DNA of 20,004 nt from CAVXDP01 sp964562925 (GTDB taxonomy: Archaea > Thermoproteota > Bathyarchaeia > 40CM-2-53-6 > CAVXDP01). Positions within the stretch are counted from its first letter, which is position 1, and each line of letters opens with the position of its first letter. Shown piece by piece: positions 1 to 6,758 of this stretch. The notes beneath the pieces are model-generated. The model had not been told where the DNA came from, did not search any database, and worked only from the letters and a program-made list of their open reading frames with translations. Position numbers and translations under genes: made by a program. The DNA lies in NCBI GenBank assembly GCA_964562925.1, contig CAZLVF010000024.1:1-20004 (forward strand), written 5' to 3'.

Positions 1-219
1 GAGACGTACTGAGAATCGACGAACGAGAACTCTTTGACGACATGATGGATCTAGCTCGGGCCCGAGCCATGGCTGGAGGTGCTGCAACTCGAACCACAAT
101 CACCGAAGCCCTATTCATGACTATCCCCTTCCAACATCACAGCTCATCAGACAACTCCAGAAATTCACAGATACTAGTAAGAATGAATCCGGCCGGAAAA
201 TTGACCCATTCAATTATCT
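1..219. other. Left-edge stretch, no confident gene
   Basis: An open frame on the plus strand enters from the left edge (frame beginning at base 3) and stops at 282-284. Its first 45 codons (DVLRIDERELFDDMM...) look like acidic/basic amphipathic helix and could be the 3' end of a gene. The frame continues antisense through the tRNA, which argues against the whole frame being coding. A minus-strand frame from an ATG at 118 also runs off the left edge. I cannot choose between them or name either. Confidence 0.2.
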
Positions 220-252
220 TGGTGGGCCGGCCCGGACTTGAACCGGGGACCC

Positions 253-270
253 TGCATCGCCAACGGCGTT
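253..270 (-). other. tRNA-Val intron 2 (after the anticodon stem, about 43/44)
   Basis: A second 18-nt insert lies between the anticodon stem and the variable region. Around it, GAC pairs with GTC (outer helix) and GCA with TGC (central helix). Bulges of GAA and AGG hold the likely cuts, and an inner CGCC-GTT-GGCG hairpin closes the structure. This is close to a classical bulge-helix-bulge at a noncanonical site. The boundary is uncertain by one base because a G can be assigned to either side. Confidence 0.65.
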
Positions 271-276
271 TCTGCG

Positions 277-294
277 TCTCCTGAAGCCTTAGCT
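277..294 (-). other. tRNA-Val intron 1 (anticodon loop, 37/38)
   Basis: These 18 nt lie between A37 (295) and C38 (276), the canonical archaeal intron position. Loop bases CTGA can pair with TCAG inside the intron, giving the 4-bp central helix of a bulge-helix-bulge motif, with a CAA bulge at the 5' cut. An alternative AAGC/GCTT hairpin is also possible. The exact 3' bulge is irregular, so the motif may be of the relaxed type. Confidence 0.7.
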
Positions 295-350
295 TGTCAG
301 GCAGATGTCCTAACCAAGCTAGACGACCGGCCCAACGCCAGATCTATGTC

Positions 351-396
351 GAATCCGAGATATGTAGGACGCAAGCGCTAAATGGTTTTCGGATTC
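351..396. repeat. 8-bp perfect inverted repeat upstream of tRNA-Val
   Basis: GAATCCGA (351-358) and TCGGATTC (389-396) are perfect inverted copies 30 bases apart. On the minus strand they lie just upstream of the tRNA 5' end (333), where its promoter should be. The loop contains an AT-rich ACATAT-like stretch around 361-367. It may be an operator-like dyad or chance; no gene covers it. Confidence 0.4.
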
Positions 397-547
397 ACGT
401 TTCCGAGCAGTATCCTGAGAACTCTAATATTCTACTCGTATTTGACAACTTAGAGGAACCTAGGCCCGCAAGTCATTCAGTTGGATAATCGTTAGGAACT
501 GCGCCCGGCAAATGTACAACACTGGCGCAGGAAAGGTGCTGGTGCCT

Positions 548-590
548 GATCAATTCCAGTTGAGTTCGGTCAGTCTTGAACTCGTTGATC
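548..590 (-). terminator. Nested dyad directly after livF stop
   Basis: An outer GATCAA/TTGATC pair (548-553, 585-590) encloses an inner GAGTTC/GAACTC pair (562-567, 578-583). The structure abuts the livF stop codon (TAG at 593-591). Its position suggests a 3'-end or transcript-stabilising hairpin for the livKGF transcripts. There is no adjacent oligo-T run, so intrinsic termination is not shown. Confidence 0.45.
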
Positions 591-1301
591 CTAGGCCTTG
601 ATTCCCAGATACAGCTTGCCAAACTCCGGATGGGACAGTAAATCGCTTGGTTGCCCCTCGAAAATTGGTTTTCCGCTCACCATCAAATAACATTTCTGTC
701 CCACTTCAAGCGCTCTTCTAGCGTTCTGCTCGACCAGTATTATCGCTATTCCAAGCTTCTCCTTTAGTTCTGTAATATAGCCTAATACTTGAGTAGCAAG
801 TTTTGGAGAGAGGTTGCCCGTGGGCTCGTCGAACATCATGACACGAGGTTTCCTGAGGAGAGCCATACCCATCGCCAGCATCTGCCTCTCCCCACCACTC
901 AACGTGCTCGCCTTCCTTCTCGCGCAGACTCGCAGGGTTGGAAAGATCTCTACTACCTCGTCCAGTCTCGTATTGAGATCCAACTTTTCCACCCCGTAGC
1001 CTGCCATTGACAGGTTCTCTCTGACCGTTAGGTTGGAGAAGACGTTCTCAACCTGTGGGAGGTAGGCTACGCCCCTCCTCGCGATCTGATGAGGAGGCAG
1101 ATGAGTCAACTCTTCCCCGTCGAGAGCGATCGAACCAGAGTAAACGCTCGCTAACCCAAAGATGCTCTTCAGCAAGGTGCTCTTTCCGCTACCGTTGGGT
1201 CCAACTACAACTGTAATCTCTTGCTCTTTCGCTGTCATGTCCACGTCCGAAAGTATCTGAAGTCGACCGTATCCGGCATCCAGATCTTTGACCGTCAGCA
1301 A
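591..1301 (-). CDS. livF: Branched-chain amino-acid ABC transporter, ATPase LivF
   Basis: Cytoplasmic ATPase that powers uptake of branched-chain or related amino acids, paired with LivG under the LivH/LivM permeases. The 236-residue length is normal for the family. Visible motifs are Walker A GPNGSGKST (34-42), Q-loop Gln at 83, ABC signature LSGGERQ (134-140) and Walker B with FDEPTG (157-162). The VEQN segment in the switch region is typical of LivF. The start is a TTG two bases after the livG stop, with a GGTGG ribosome-binding-like stretch upstream (about 1315-1311). LivG and LivF are therefore co-transcribed. The substrate is assigned from the family and the complete five-gene set, and could be another amino acid. 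Confidence 0.93.
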   Translation of the reverse strand: MLTVKDLDAGYGRLQILSDVDMTAKEQEITVVVGPNGSGKSTLLKSIFGLASVYSGSIALDGEELTHLPPHQIARRGVAYLPQVENVFSNLTVRENLSMAGYGVEKLDLNTRLDEVVEIFPTLRVCARRKASTLSGGERQMLAMGMALLRKPRVMMFDEPTGNLSPKLATQVLGYITELKEKLGIAIILVEQNARRALEVGQKCYLMVSGKPIFEGQPSDLLSHPEFGKLYLGIKA

Positions 1302-1303
1302 GG

Positions 1304-2062
1304 CTAGCCACCAAGGTAAGCTTCGATGACTCTTGGGTCGTTCATCACATCGTCCGGGTTACCCTGCGAAAGGATTCGGCCTTTGTCCATTACGCAGATG
1401 TTATTCACGTACTGCAACGCCACATCCAATCTGTGTTCAACGAAAAGGAATGTCAGTCCAAGTTTCCTTTTTAGGTCAAGCGTATGACCGAGAATCTCAT
1501 GTGCTAGTACTGGGTTCACTCCCGCGATCGGCTCGTCCATCAGTAGCATTCGAGCTCCAGACATAAGTGACCTACCGATCTCAAGAAGCTTTATCTGACC
1601 ACCGCTGAGTTTTGACGCCTTCTCGTTCCACAAGTGCTCTAGCTTTAGGAGCCCGAGCAGCTCAAAGGCGAAGTCTATGACTTCCTTTTCTTTACTCAAC
1701 CACATCCGATGAAAAGGCGCCCTCAGAAAGCTCTCCCCAGGGTTCTTTCTATAGGCTGTTAAAAGGTTCTCGAGAACAGTGAGTCCTTGAAAAGGAAGAG
1801 GAATCTGAAAACTCCTAACCATACCAGCCTCATATATCCGATGTGGAGACAAGCCCTGCACGTCTTGTCCGTTGAAGGTGACCTTTCCCGAGTCAGGCTT
1901 GTAGATACCTGTTACCACATTGATCAGAGTGGTCTTTCCACTACCGTTGGGTCCAATAACAAGTGTCGTAGCTCCTTCTTCAGCCGTCATCGAGACTCCG
2001 TCGAGAGCTGCGACTCCGCTGAAGATCTTCTTCAAATTGTAGACTCGGAGCAGGTCTACCAT
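1304..2062 (-). CDS. livG: Branched-chain amino-acid ABC transporter, ATPase LivG
   Basis: Second cytoplasmic ATPase of the importer, 252 residues from the ATG at 2062. An in-frame TTG at 2074 adds only KTT and lies inside an oligo-T run, so the ATG is preferred. Walker A is GPNGSGKTT (37-45), followed by signature LSGGQIK and Walker B ending MDEPIAGVNP, the LivG-type sequence. The switch region reads VEHRLD, where VEHDM is usual. TTAAATA at about 2094-2088 (minus) is about 26 bases upstream of the ATG, so a leaderless livG-livF transcript is likely in addition to read-through from livK. Confidence 0.93.
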   Translation of the reverse strand: MVDLLRVYNLKKIFSGVAALDGVSMTAEEGATTLVIGPNGSGKTTLINVVTGIYKPDSGKVTFNGQDVQGLSPHRIYEAGMVRSFQIPLPFQGLTVLENLLTAYRKNPGESFLRAPFHRMWLSKEKEVIDFAFELLGLLKLEHLWNEKASKLSGGQIKLLEIGRSLMSGARMLLMDEPIAGVNPVLAHEILGHTLDLKRKLGLTFLFVEHRLDVALQYVNNICVMDKGRILSQGNPDDVMNDPRVIEAYLGG

Positions 2063-2071
2063 TGTAGTCTT

Positions 2072-2094
2072 CAAAAAAAGAGGGAGGGGTATTT
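2072..2094 (-). promoter_or_regulatory. Oligo-T stop and TATA element between livK and livG
   Basis: Minus-strand reading after the livK stop gives TTAAATA, then a C-rich stretch, then seven Ts (2079-2073) just before livG. Oligo-T is a known archaeal termination signal, and the TTAAATA lies at the right distance for a start at about 2065. The two together would let livK be made in excess over livG-livF. Inferred from spacing only. Confidence 0.4.
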
Positions 2095-3373
2095 AAGCTG
2101 TAGCCCACGAGACAGTGTCTGTGGCAAACACGTAAATGCCTACACTACTCCACGTGGGCTTTCCTTCCTTCAACAATATCTCCCAGAGCTCGTAGTCTGC
2201 TGAAGCGCGATCCCCTGCAGGATTCAAAGTGATTAAGCCGCTTGCTCCGAAGTAGCTGTTCAGTACAGTGGGCATTACCGCGATGACTGCGTCGGCATCA
2301 TACTTCTGAACTGCAATCAAGGATAGCGCGAGAATCCAGATCCCGTCATATGACGCAAACGCGTATGTATCGGGGGTTCTTCCGAGCTCTGCATAGATCT
2401 GGTCGTTAAGCTTCGAGAACTTTGCTGACTTTGCGGCTGCGAAGATCGTGTTAAGGAACTTTGTCTTCATCGAGAAATCGGCCGCTGCTGCTTCTTCTGT
2501 GAGTTTTGCAGAGTTTGCTGAACCATCGCTTCCGAACCATCTAACACCGCGCAGCGTGCGGTATTCTTGTGTATAAGTGAAAAACAGAGCGGCCTCTTCG
2601 AACGCTATGAAATATACAGCAACTTGGTCGGGACCGAAGCTCTTAACGAGGCTATCAACTTGGTCTGCCAGTTTGCGTGCTTCAGCCGAGAACTCCTTCG
2701 CCTCAGGGGCGTACCTGACCCCTTCGTGGGCCGTGCCTCCGAGCACTTCGAACCTTTCACGCGCCGCACGTTCAAGTCCATCTCCCCATGCGTCGCCGCG
2801 CCAGACGGTAACGATATGCCGCACGCCGAGATCATACATGACCCGTGCGATAGCTAAGCCTTGAATTGTGTCATCCGGGCAGAACCTGTAGACATAGTCT
2901 CCAGGTATAGCCAGGTCGGGCGCTGTAGATGATGGGCTTATCAAGAGTATCTTGTTCGCGTCAGTATAGCCTTTGATGTTCCTAACTTCGCCGCTACTCA
3001 TCGGTCCGATCACAAGCTTTATGCCCTTCGCGTTTAGGCTCGTAAGTTTCTCAAGAGCGATGGTAGGGTTGGTTCCTGTATCCTCCACAACGAGCTTCAA
3101 TGTCCAAGTAGCTCCAGCGCTTTGCAGGAACTCATTTACCTCAGCGGTTGCGATCTCAGCTGCAACTTTGTTATTCTCGCCGAATGTTCCCAAGTCGCCA
3201 GTTAGTGGAAGAATCGCTCCAATGGTTACCTCGCCTGTGAGTCCGGTGGGTGCAGGAGGAGGTGCAAAGTAAGGTGCTGCTCCAACGCCTATCCCGATTC
3301 CGATTATCAAGGCGATCAAGAAGACTCCGACTATGGTGGCCTTGCCGACCGTTCCTTTGGTTTGAGAAGACAT
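2093..3373 (-). CDS. livK: Branched-chain amino-acid ABC transporter, substrate-binding protein LivK
   Basis: Extracellular binding protein that captures the substrate for LivHMGF. From the ATG at 3373 it is 426 residues. A GTG at 3382 in the same frame would add three residues, but it overlaps a GGTGA ribosome-binding-like stretch (3385-3381) that fits the ATG better. A hydrophobic signal or anchor segment (about residues 12-34) is followed by a Pro/Ala/Thr-rich linker. The periplasmic-binding type I domain then begins with TIGAILPLTGDLGTFGENN. The later ISPSSTAPDLA and YRFCPDDTIQG segments are typical of the LivK/receptor ligand-binding family. The protein is probably membrane-anchored on the outside. 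It is the first gene of the minus-strand arm. Confidence 0.92.
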   Translation of the reverse strand: MSSQTKGTVGKATIVGVFLIALIIGIGIGVGAAPYFAPPPAPTGLTGEVTIGAILPLTGDLGTFGENNKVAAEIATAEVNEFLQSAGATWTLKLVVEDTGTNPTIALEKLTSLNAKGIKLVIGPMSSGEVRNIKGYTDANKILLISPSSTAPDLAIPGDYVYRFCPDDTIQGLAIARVMYDLGVRHIVTVWRGDAWGDGLERAARERFEVLGGTAHEGVRYAPEAKEFSAEARKLADQVDSLVKSFGPDQVAVYFIAFEEAALFFTYTQEYRTLRGVRWFGSDGSANSAKLTEEAAAADFSMKTKFLNTIFAAAKSAKFSKLNDQIYAELGRTPDTYAFASYDGIWILALSLIAVQKYDADAVIAVMPTVLNSYFGASGLITLNPAGDRASADYELWEILLKEGKPTWSSVGIYVFATDTVSWATA

Positions 3374-3410
3374 CTTCTTCACCGTGAAACCATCATCTAG
3401 TCCGGATGGA

Positions 3411-3427
3411 GTACTTAAGCCTTATAG
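3411..3427. promoter_or_regulatory. Divergent promoter region of the liv cluster
   Basis: CTTAAG (3414-3419) and CTTATAG (3421-3427; CTATAAG on the minus strand) are the only TATA-like elements between livK and livH. On the minus strand they would start livK at about 3390-3397, and on the plus strand livH at about 3449. They overlap the longest possible livH reading frame, which argues for the shorter livH. Confidence 0.45.
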
Positions 3428-3471
3428 ATGATATGCGACGAATACGATGTGCTCCTAGTGGATGTTACGAT

Positions 3472-4392
3472 TTGATAGAGCCGATATACAGGGACGCCGT
3501 CATCTTTGCTAGTCTGTTAACGCTGCTAAGCACTGGGCTTAGTCTGACCTATATGACGACCAAGGTGCCGAATTTCGCGCATGGATCGTTTGCCACTGTA
3601 GGTTTCTACGTGTGCCTGACGGCGAGCAGACTATGGGTCGTTAACCCCTACCTTTCATTGCCACTGGGATTTGTCACGGGCGCTATCATAGGTTTGATTC
3701 TATACGCGTCGACCATCAGACCACTTATGAGGCGAGGCGCGAATTTTGTGGTCTTGATGATAGCAACTTTGGCTTTCGACCTCGTGATACTAGGCGTTTT
3801 CAATATCTACGCTGACTATCTTGCTAGAGCGCACGGGATCACGTCAAGATATTTTCTGCTGAGAAGCTTTGACTTCAGGTTTGCCGATCAGCCGGGTCTC
3901 TTCTTAGCTGCACCTGTTGTCATGATAACTGAGATTATCTTGCTTCACTTGGCTCTGACGCGTACAAGGTTCGGCGTGGCGATGAGGGCTACCGTAGAGA
4001 ACCCTAGCCTGGCCAGCGTGGTAGGAATAAATGTGGATCTTGTCTACGCGTCCTCTTGGTTGCTTGCGGGCGGGTTGGCTGGGGTGAGCGGTGTCCTGAT
4101 GTCTCTCTGGTTTATGGGAAACCCCGATGTCGGAGGATCTATGTTGGCAAGCATCTTCGCAGCCAGCGTTGTAGGTGGACTCCTGAGTATTTACGGCGCA
4201 TTCCTCGGAGGCTTTCTTGTAGGCCTTGTTGAGGTCCTCGGAACGAGTTACCTTTCAGGTCTTATCGGCGCATGGATAATACCTTACAGGCCACTAATGC
4301 CTCTGATGATAATGATCATAACTCTCTTTACAATGCCTGAGGGGCTGGCGGCTGTAGACTTGGCTCGGGCGCTCAGGAGATTGAGGACGTGA
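3472..4392 (+). CDS. livH: Branched-chain amino-acid ABC transporter, permease LivH
   Basis: Integral membrane permease of the importer. The frame is open from an ATG at 3406 (328 residues) with another ATG at 3433. I choose the TTG at 3472 (306 residues): the conserved NFAHG then falls about 34 residues in, as usual for LivH. The added residues look unlike a membrane protein, and the earlier codons overlap the divergent promoter. About eight hydrophobic segments are visible. The family region GVAMRATVENPSLASVVGINVD and the permease C-terminal segment are present. The livH stop is 4 bases before livM, so both are on one transcript. Confidence 0.88.
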   Translation: MIEPIYRDAVIFASLLTLLSTGLSLTYMTTKVPNFAHGSFATVGFYVCLTASRLWVVNPYLSLPLGFVTGAIIGLILYASTIRPLMRRGANFVVLMIATLAFDLVILGVFNIYADYLARAHGITSRYFLLRSFDFRFADQPGLFLAAPVVMITEIILLHLALTRTRFGVAMRATVENPSLASVVGINVDLVYASSWLLAGGLAGVSGVLMSLWFMGNPDVGGSMLASIFAASVVGGLLSIYGAFLGGFLVGLVEVLGTSYLSGLIGAWIIPYRPLMPLMIMIITLFTMPEGLAAVDLARALRRLRT

Positions 4393-4396
4393 AAGG

Positions 4397-5485
4397 TTGG
4401 CGCTACCTGGCGAGCTAACGTTTGTCATAGACCTTCTGGCTCTGTACGGAGTCTACCTGATAGTAAGCCTCAGTCTCAACTTGGAGTTCGGCTTCGCAGG
4501 GATTCCAAACTTTGGAAAGGTATTGCCTGTCGCGGCAGGGGCGTTTGCGGTCGGTTTCCTGCCCGGGAGGTTGGCGGCTTGGATGATCGGGCTAGGCGAT
4601 GTTGACTATGTGAAGGACAACTCCCCCATTGTGGCCCGAGTCAACGAGGTGTTGCAGAATAGTATACCGATGGCTCTCTTCCTTCTAGTCGTAACACTAG
4701 TCGCCGCAGCCGCGTTAGGAGCTCTTCTAGGATTCGCTGCATCTTATCCAACTAGACGCTTACGCGAAGACTACTTGGCGATGACCCTGCTAGCCATGGG
4801 CGAGGCTTTGAGAGTTGTGGGCTACAACTATGCACCGCTTGTCGGTGGCACCCTTGGAGTTCAGGTGCCAGATCCATTTGCCTATGTTACGGGGCCTCTA
4901 AGGTTCACTGTTGCCACGCTCGCCATACTGGCACTCTCGATTATTGTGTTCTTTTATCTAGAATCTACTGTTAGGTCTCCTCTTGGAAGAACGCTCAGGG
5001 CCCTCCGTGATAATGAGGTTGCGGCATCCTCGCTTGGTAAGGACATAGTTGGGTTGAGGCTGAAGGTCCTCGTGGTAGGGTCAGCTGTCGCGGCGATTGG
5101 AGGAGCTATCTACGCCTTCTATACTGGCGGCGTCATAGCGATCACGTACAATAGAGTTGACTGGACATTTCTTCCATGGATCATAGTTATGTTAGGAGGC
5201 GCGGCAAACAACAGAGGCGTATCGCTGGGAGCGCTCGTTTTCGTGACTGTAAGAAAGTTCATCATATTCTACAAGGGCGGTCTAGCCCCGTATCTCCCTT
5301 TCGACGTGGTATGGCTTGACATGCTGCTAATGGGAACAGTGTTGATTCTAATACTCTTGTATAAGCCTGAAGGCATAATTCCAGAACAGCCTATTCATAC
5401 AATAGGACTCGCAAGGATAGAAGAAGTAGCCGAGAAGAGACAGCGTCTAAAGCTAGATCATGGAGAGAACAGTAAGCAAACATAA
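4397..5485 (+). CDS. livM: Branched-chain amino-acid ABC transporter, permease LivM
   Basis: Second membrane permease of the importer, 362 residues, within the usual size. The start is a TTG at 4397 with GAGG (4383-4386) upstream. Hydrophobic segments alternate with a conserved cytoplasmic loop, SPLGRTLRALRDNEVAASSLG, where the ATPases dock. Family features include LNLEFGFAGIPNFGK near the N terminus, YAFYTGG, and the C-terminal KPEGIIPE. The tail of about 30 residues is charged and probably cytoplasmic. Immediately downstream the gene converges with L37e. Confidence 0.92.
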   Translation: MALPGELTFVIDLLALYGVYLIVSLSLNLEFGFAGIPNFGKVLPVAAGAFAVGFLPGRLAAWMIGLGDVDYVKDNSPIVARVNEVLQNSIPMALFLLVVTLVAAAALGALLGFAASYPTRRLREDYLAMTLLAMGEALRVVGYNYAPLVGGTLGVQVPDPFAYVTGPLRFTVATLAILALSIIVFFYLESTVRSPLGRTLRALRDNEVAASSLGKDIVGLRLKVLVVGSAVAAIGGAIYAFYTGGVIAITYNRVDWTFLPWIIVMLGGAANNRGVSLGALVFVTVRKFIIFYKGGLAPYLPFDVVWLDMLLMGTVLILILLYKPEGIIPEQPIHTIGLARIEEVAEKRQRLKLDHGENSKQT

Positions 5486-5542
5486 TGGAGGAAGCTATTA
5501 GCGAGAGCGTCTGCAACACTTCTGGGTGGATGAGCGACTTAG

Positions 5543-5746
5543 TCAAATGATTCGTTTCTTGTTGACTTTTCTGTTTTGCCAAGAGTACTGTCTCATGCCC
5601 GCTGAGATCCCGTAACCACAGGCGGCGCATCTTCTTTTATGAATGTTGTAGGAATGACGCCCGCATCGTCGACATACTATATGCGTCTTGGAGCTTCCGC
5701 CCTTTCCAAATGAGCTTGTTCCCTTAGTCGTGGATTTTAACCTCAA
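5543..5746 (-). CDS. rpl37e: Ribosomal protein L37e
   Basis: Zinc-binding protein of the large ribosomal subunit. From the only usual start codon (TTG at 5746) it is 67 residues, with Cys at 25, 28, 40 and 43 forming a CxxC...CxxC zinc site. The basic core CGRHSYNIHKRRCAACGYG and the tail YSWQNRKVNKK are typical of L37e. The family usually begins MTKGT; here TKGT is preceded by ACG (5731-5729), and a GAGGT sequence (5744-5740) sits 8 bases before that ACG. The TTG itself overlaps this GAGGT and has no ribosome binding site of its own. The gene lies 35 bases after lsm, an arrangement common in archaea. Confidence 0.93.
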   Translation of the reverse strand: MRLKSTTKGTSSFGKGGSSKTHIVCRRCGRHSYNIHKRRCAACGYGISAGMRQYSWQNRKVNKKRII

Positions 5747-5781
5747 AAAAAGCTCTAGGTGATCGTTCTTGGATATCCTCT

Positions 5782-6012
5782 CTATCTCTTGGGCGGGGGA
5801 GAGACTAGAATAACATTATCCCCTCTAACTATTATCGTTCCTATCTTCTTCGTGTTGTCTGAGCTGACAACATCCTCAGCGTCCTCGAGAACCAAGTTCA
5901 TATGTTGGTCGAAACTATACAGCTTTCCCCTTACACTCCTTCCCCCTTTGAGTTCGACAAGCACAACCTTTCCCAAGCTATCCTCGAAAATCTTTGTTGC
6001 AACTTCAGACAT
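5782..6012 (-). CDS. lsm: Sm-like archaeal protein (LSm, Hfq/Sm fold)
   Basis: 76-residue Sm-like protein, expected to form a heptameric ring that binds U-rich RNA. The Sm1 region is seen in KVVLVELKGGRSVRGKLYSFDQHMNLVLEDA, spanning about residues 15-45, with the Asp/Met-Asn RNA-binding loop. The Sm2 motif is IIVRGDNVILVSPP near residue 60-73. It has the usual length with no extension. ATG start at 6012, upstream of and probably co-transcribed with L37e. A TTTAAA element at 6060-6065 is well placed to start its transcript at about 6036. Confidence 0.94.
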   Translation of the reverse strand: MSEVATKIFEDSLGKVVLVELKGGRSVRGKLYSFDQHMNLVLEDAEDVVSSDNTKKIGTIIVRGDNVILVSPPPKR

Positions 6013-6059
6013 TACTTGCTCACTGAGACGGGCCCAACCTTAAGGACTAGCGTGCTTCA

Positions 6060-6065
6060 TTTAAA
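6060..6065. promoter_or_regulatory. TTTAAA element, possibly shared by lsm and PUA gene
   Basis: This self-complementary TATA-like hexamer is centred 24-25 bases before the GTG start of the PUA gene and about 50 bases before the lsm ATG. At normal archaeal spacing (about 26 bases) one element would give a leaderless PUA transcript and a 24-base lsm leader. No other TATA-like element is seen in this 74-base gap. Confidence 0.45.
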
Positions 6066-6086
6066 GGTTGTCGCGAATGGTGATTC

Positions 6087-6587
6087 GTGTTGTCAATTGG
6101 ACAGAGGAAAGTATTGAAGCATAGGGAGGCTCGAAGCCTTCTAGAGCAGATCTCAAAGGACTTCGGATCGATAACCGAGCTTTCTGAAAAAGATCTGAGG
6201 ATAGAAGCCGCGGAAGTGAATGGCGAGGAGCTGATCTTCTTGAATGCGAAGCCTTCGATCATCAAGATTGGAATAAGACTTCTCCCGACACTTGTCTTTA
6301 ACAGAGTGTTGGAGAGCCTTCCAAGAGTCGTTGTTGATATGAACGCTATTCCACGAGTATGCAACGGTGCTGACATTATGGCTCCTGGCGTTAGGAGGGT
6401 TGAGGGAGATTTTCCAGTCAGCTCAGTGGTCGTTGTCACTGATGATAGGTATGGGAAGTTCCTCGCTGTTGGTGAGGCTTTGAAAGGCTCGGATGATTTG
6501 AAGACCACAAGACATGGGAAAGTTGTCCTGAACAGACATTACGTTGGAGACAAGATTTGGAATGCGATATCCAAGATCACAGCCTAG
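6087..6587 (+). CDS. PUA-domain RNA-binding protein, MCT-1/Tma20-like
   Basis: 166-residue protein starting with GTG (a TTG follows at once). An N-terminal pre-PUA region (about 1-80) is followed by a PUA domain (about 83-160). The PUA motif is VVVDMNAIPRVCNGADIMAPGV, then VVVVTDDRYGKFLAVGEAL. PUA domains bind structured RNA. The family resembles eukaryotic MCT-1/Tma20, linked to translation re-initiation and ribosome recycling; the archaeal role is not established. It is transcribed away from lsm-L37e, and neighbouring genes also handle RNA. No ribosome binding site precedes the GTG, which fits a leaderless transcript. Confidence 0.85.
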   Translation: MLSIGQRKVLKHREARSLLEQISKDFGSITELSEKDLRIEAAEVNGEELIFLNAKPSIIKIGIRLLPTLVFNRVLESLPRVVVDMNAIPRVCNGADIMAPGVRRVEGDFPVSSVVVVTDDRYGKFLAVGEALKGSDDLKTTRHGKVVLNRHYVGDKIWNAISKITA

Positions 6588-6695
6588 GCCCAGCTTTTGT
6601 ATGTCAGCTTCCATTTTCAGCAAGAACTAAGATGATCATGGAATACTGAAAGAGGTTTGCGACTATTTCTGAGACATGTTACTCTCCACGCAAAC

Positions 6696-6702
6696 TTTAT
6701 TA
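6696..6702 (+). promoter_or_regulatory. TATA-like element for the RNA polymerase operon
   Basis: TTTATTA lies in the 207-base gap before rpoH, preceded by an A-rich BRE-like stretch. At normal spacing transcription would start at about 6725, giving a leader of about 70 bases. It is the best TATA-like match in the gap. Confidence 0.45.
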
Positions 6703-6738
6703 GCGGCACGTCTTCTGCCTAATAGAAGAAATTTCGTG

Positions 6739-6758
6739 AGGCCTCAAAGTAGAGGCTT
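6739..6758 (+). promoter_or_regulatory. Hairpin in the rpoH leader
   Basis: AGGCCTC (6739-6745) can pair with GAGGCTT (6752-6758) around an AAAGTA loop, with one G-T pair. It lies in the predicted 5' leader of the RNA polymerase operon. A further palindrome AGGCGCCT (6780-6787) sits just before the rpoH start. Any regulatory role is conjecture. Confidence 0.35.

Larger units (their letters stand above)
223..333 (-). tRNA. tRNA-Val(GAC) with two apparent introns
   Basis: Read on the minus strand, the acceptor arm GGGCCGG (333-327) pairs perfectly with CCGGCCC (230-224), with A73 at 223. The D arm is GTCT/GGAC, the T arm is CCCGG-TTCAAGT-CCGGG (247-231), and the anticodon stem is TCTGC (305-301) with GCAGA (275-271). 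A normal 7-base loop CTGACAC with anticodon GAC (298-296) is restored only if 18 nt after position 37 are removed. A normal variable region GGGTC (252-248) is restored only if a second 18 nt are removed after the anticodon stem. Bases 222-220 read CCA, so the 3' CCA may be encoded. GAC decodes Val GUC/GUU codons. The mature cloverleaf is otherwise complete, so the tRNA is probably functional. Confidence 0.88.

Noticed and set aside
42..488. Plus-strand frames of 80 and 64 codons at the left end
   Set aside because: Both cross the minus-strand tRNA-Val, and their sequence there is antisense tRNA; no family resemblance.
6621..6660. Possible C/D box guide RNA (GATGATC ... CTGA)
   Set aside because: The C box is imperfect and the spacing to CTGA is too short for two guide regions with C' and D' boxes.
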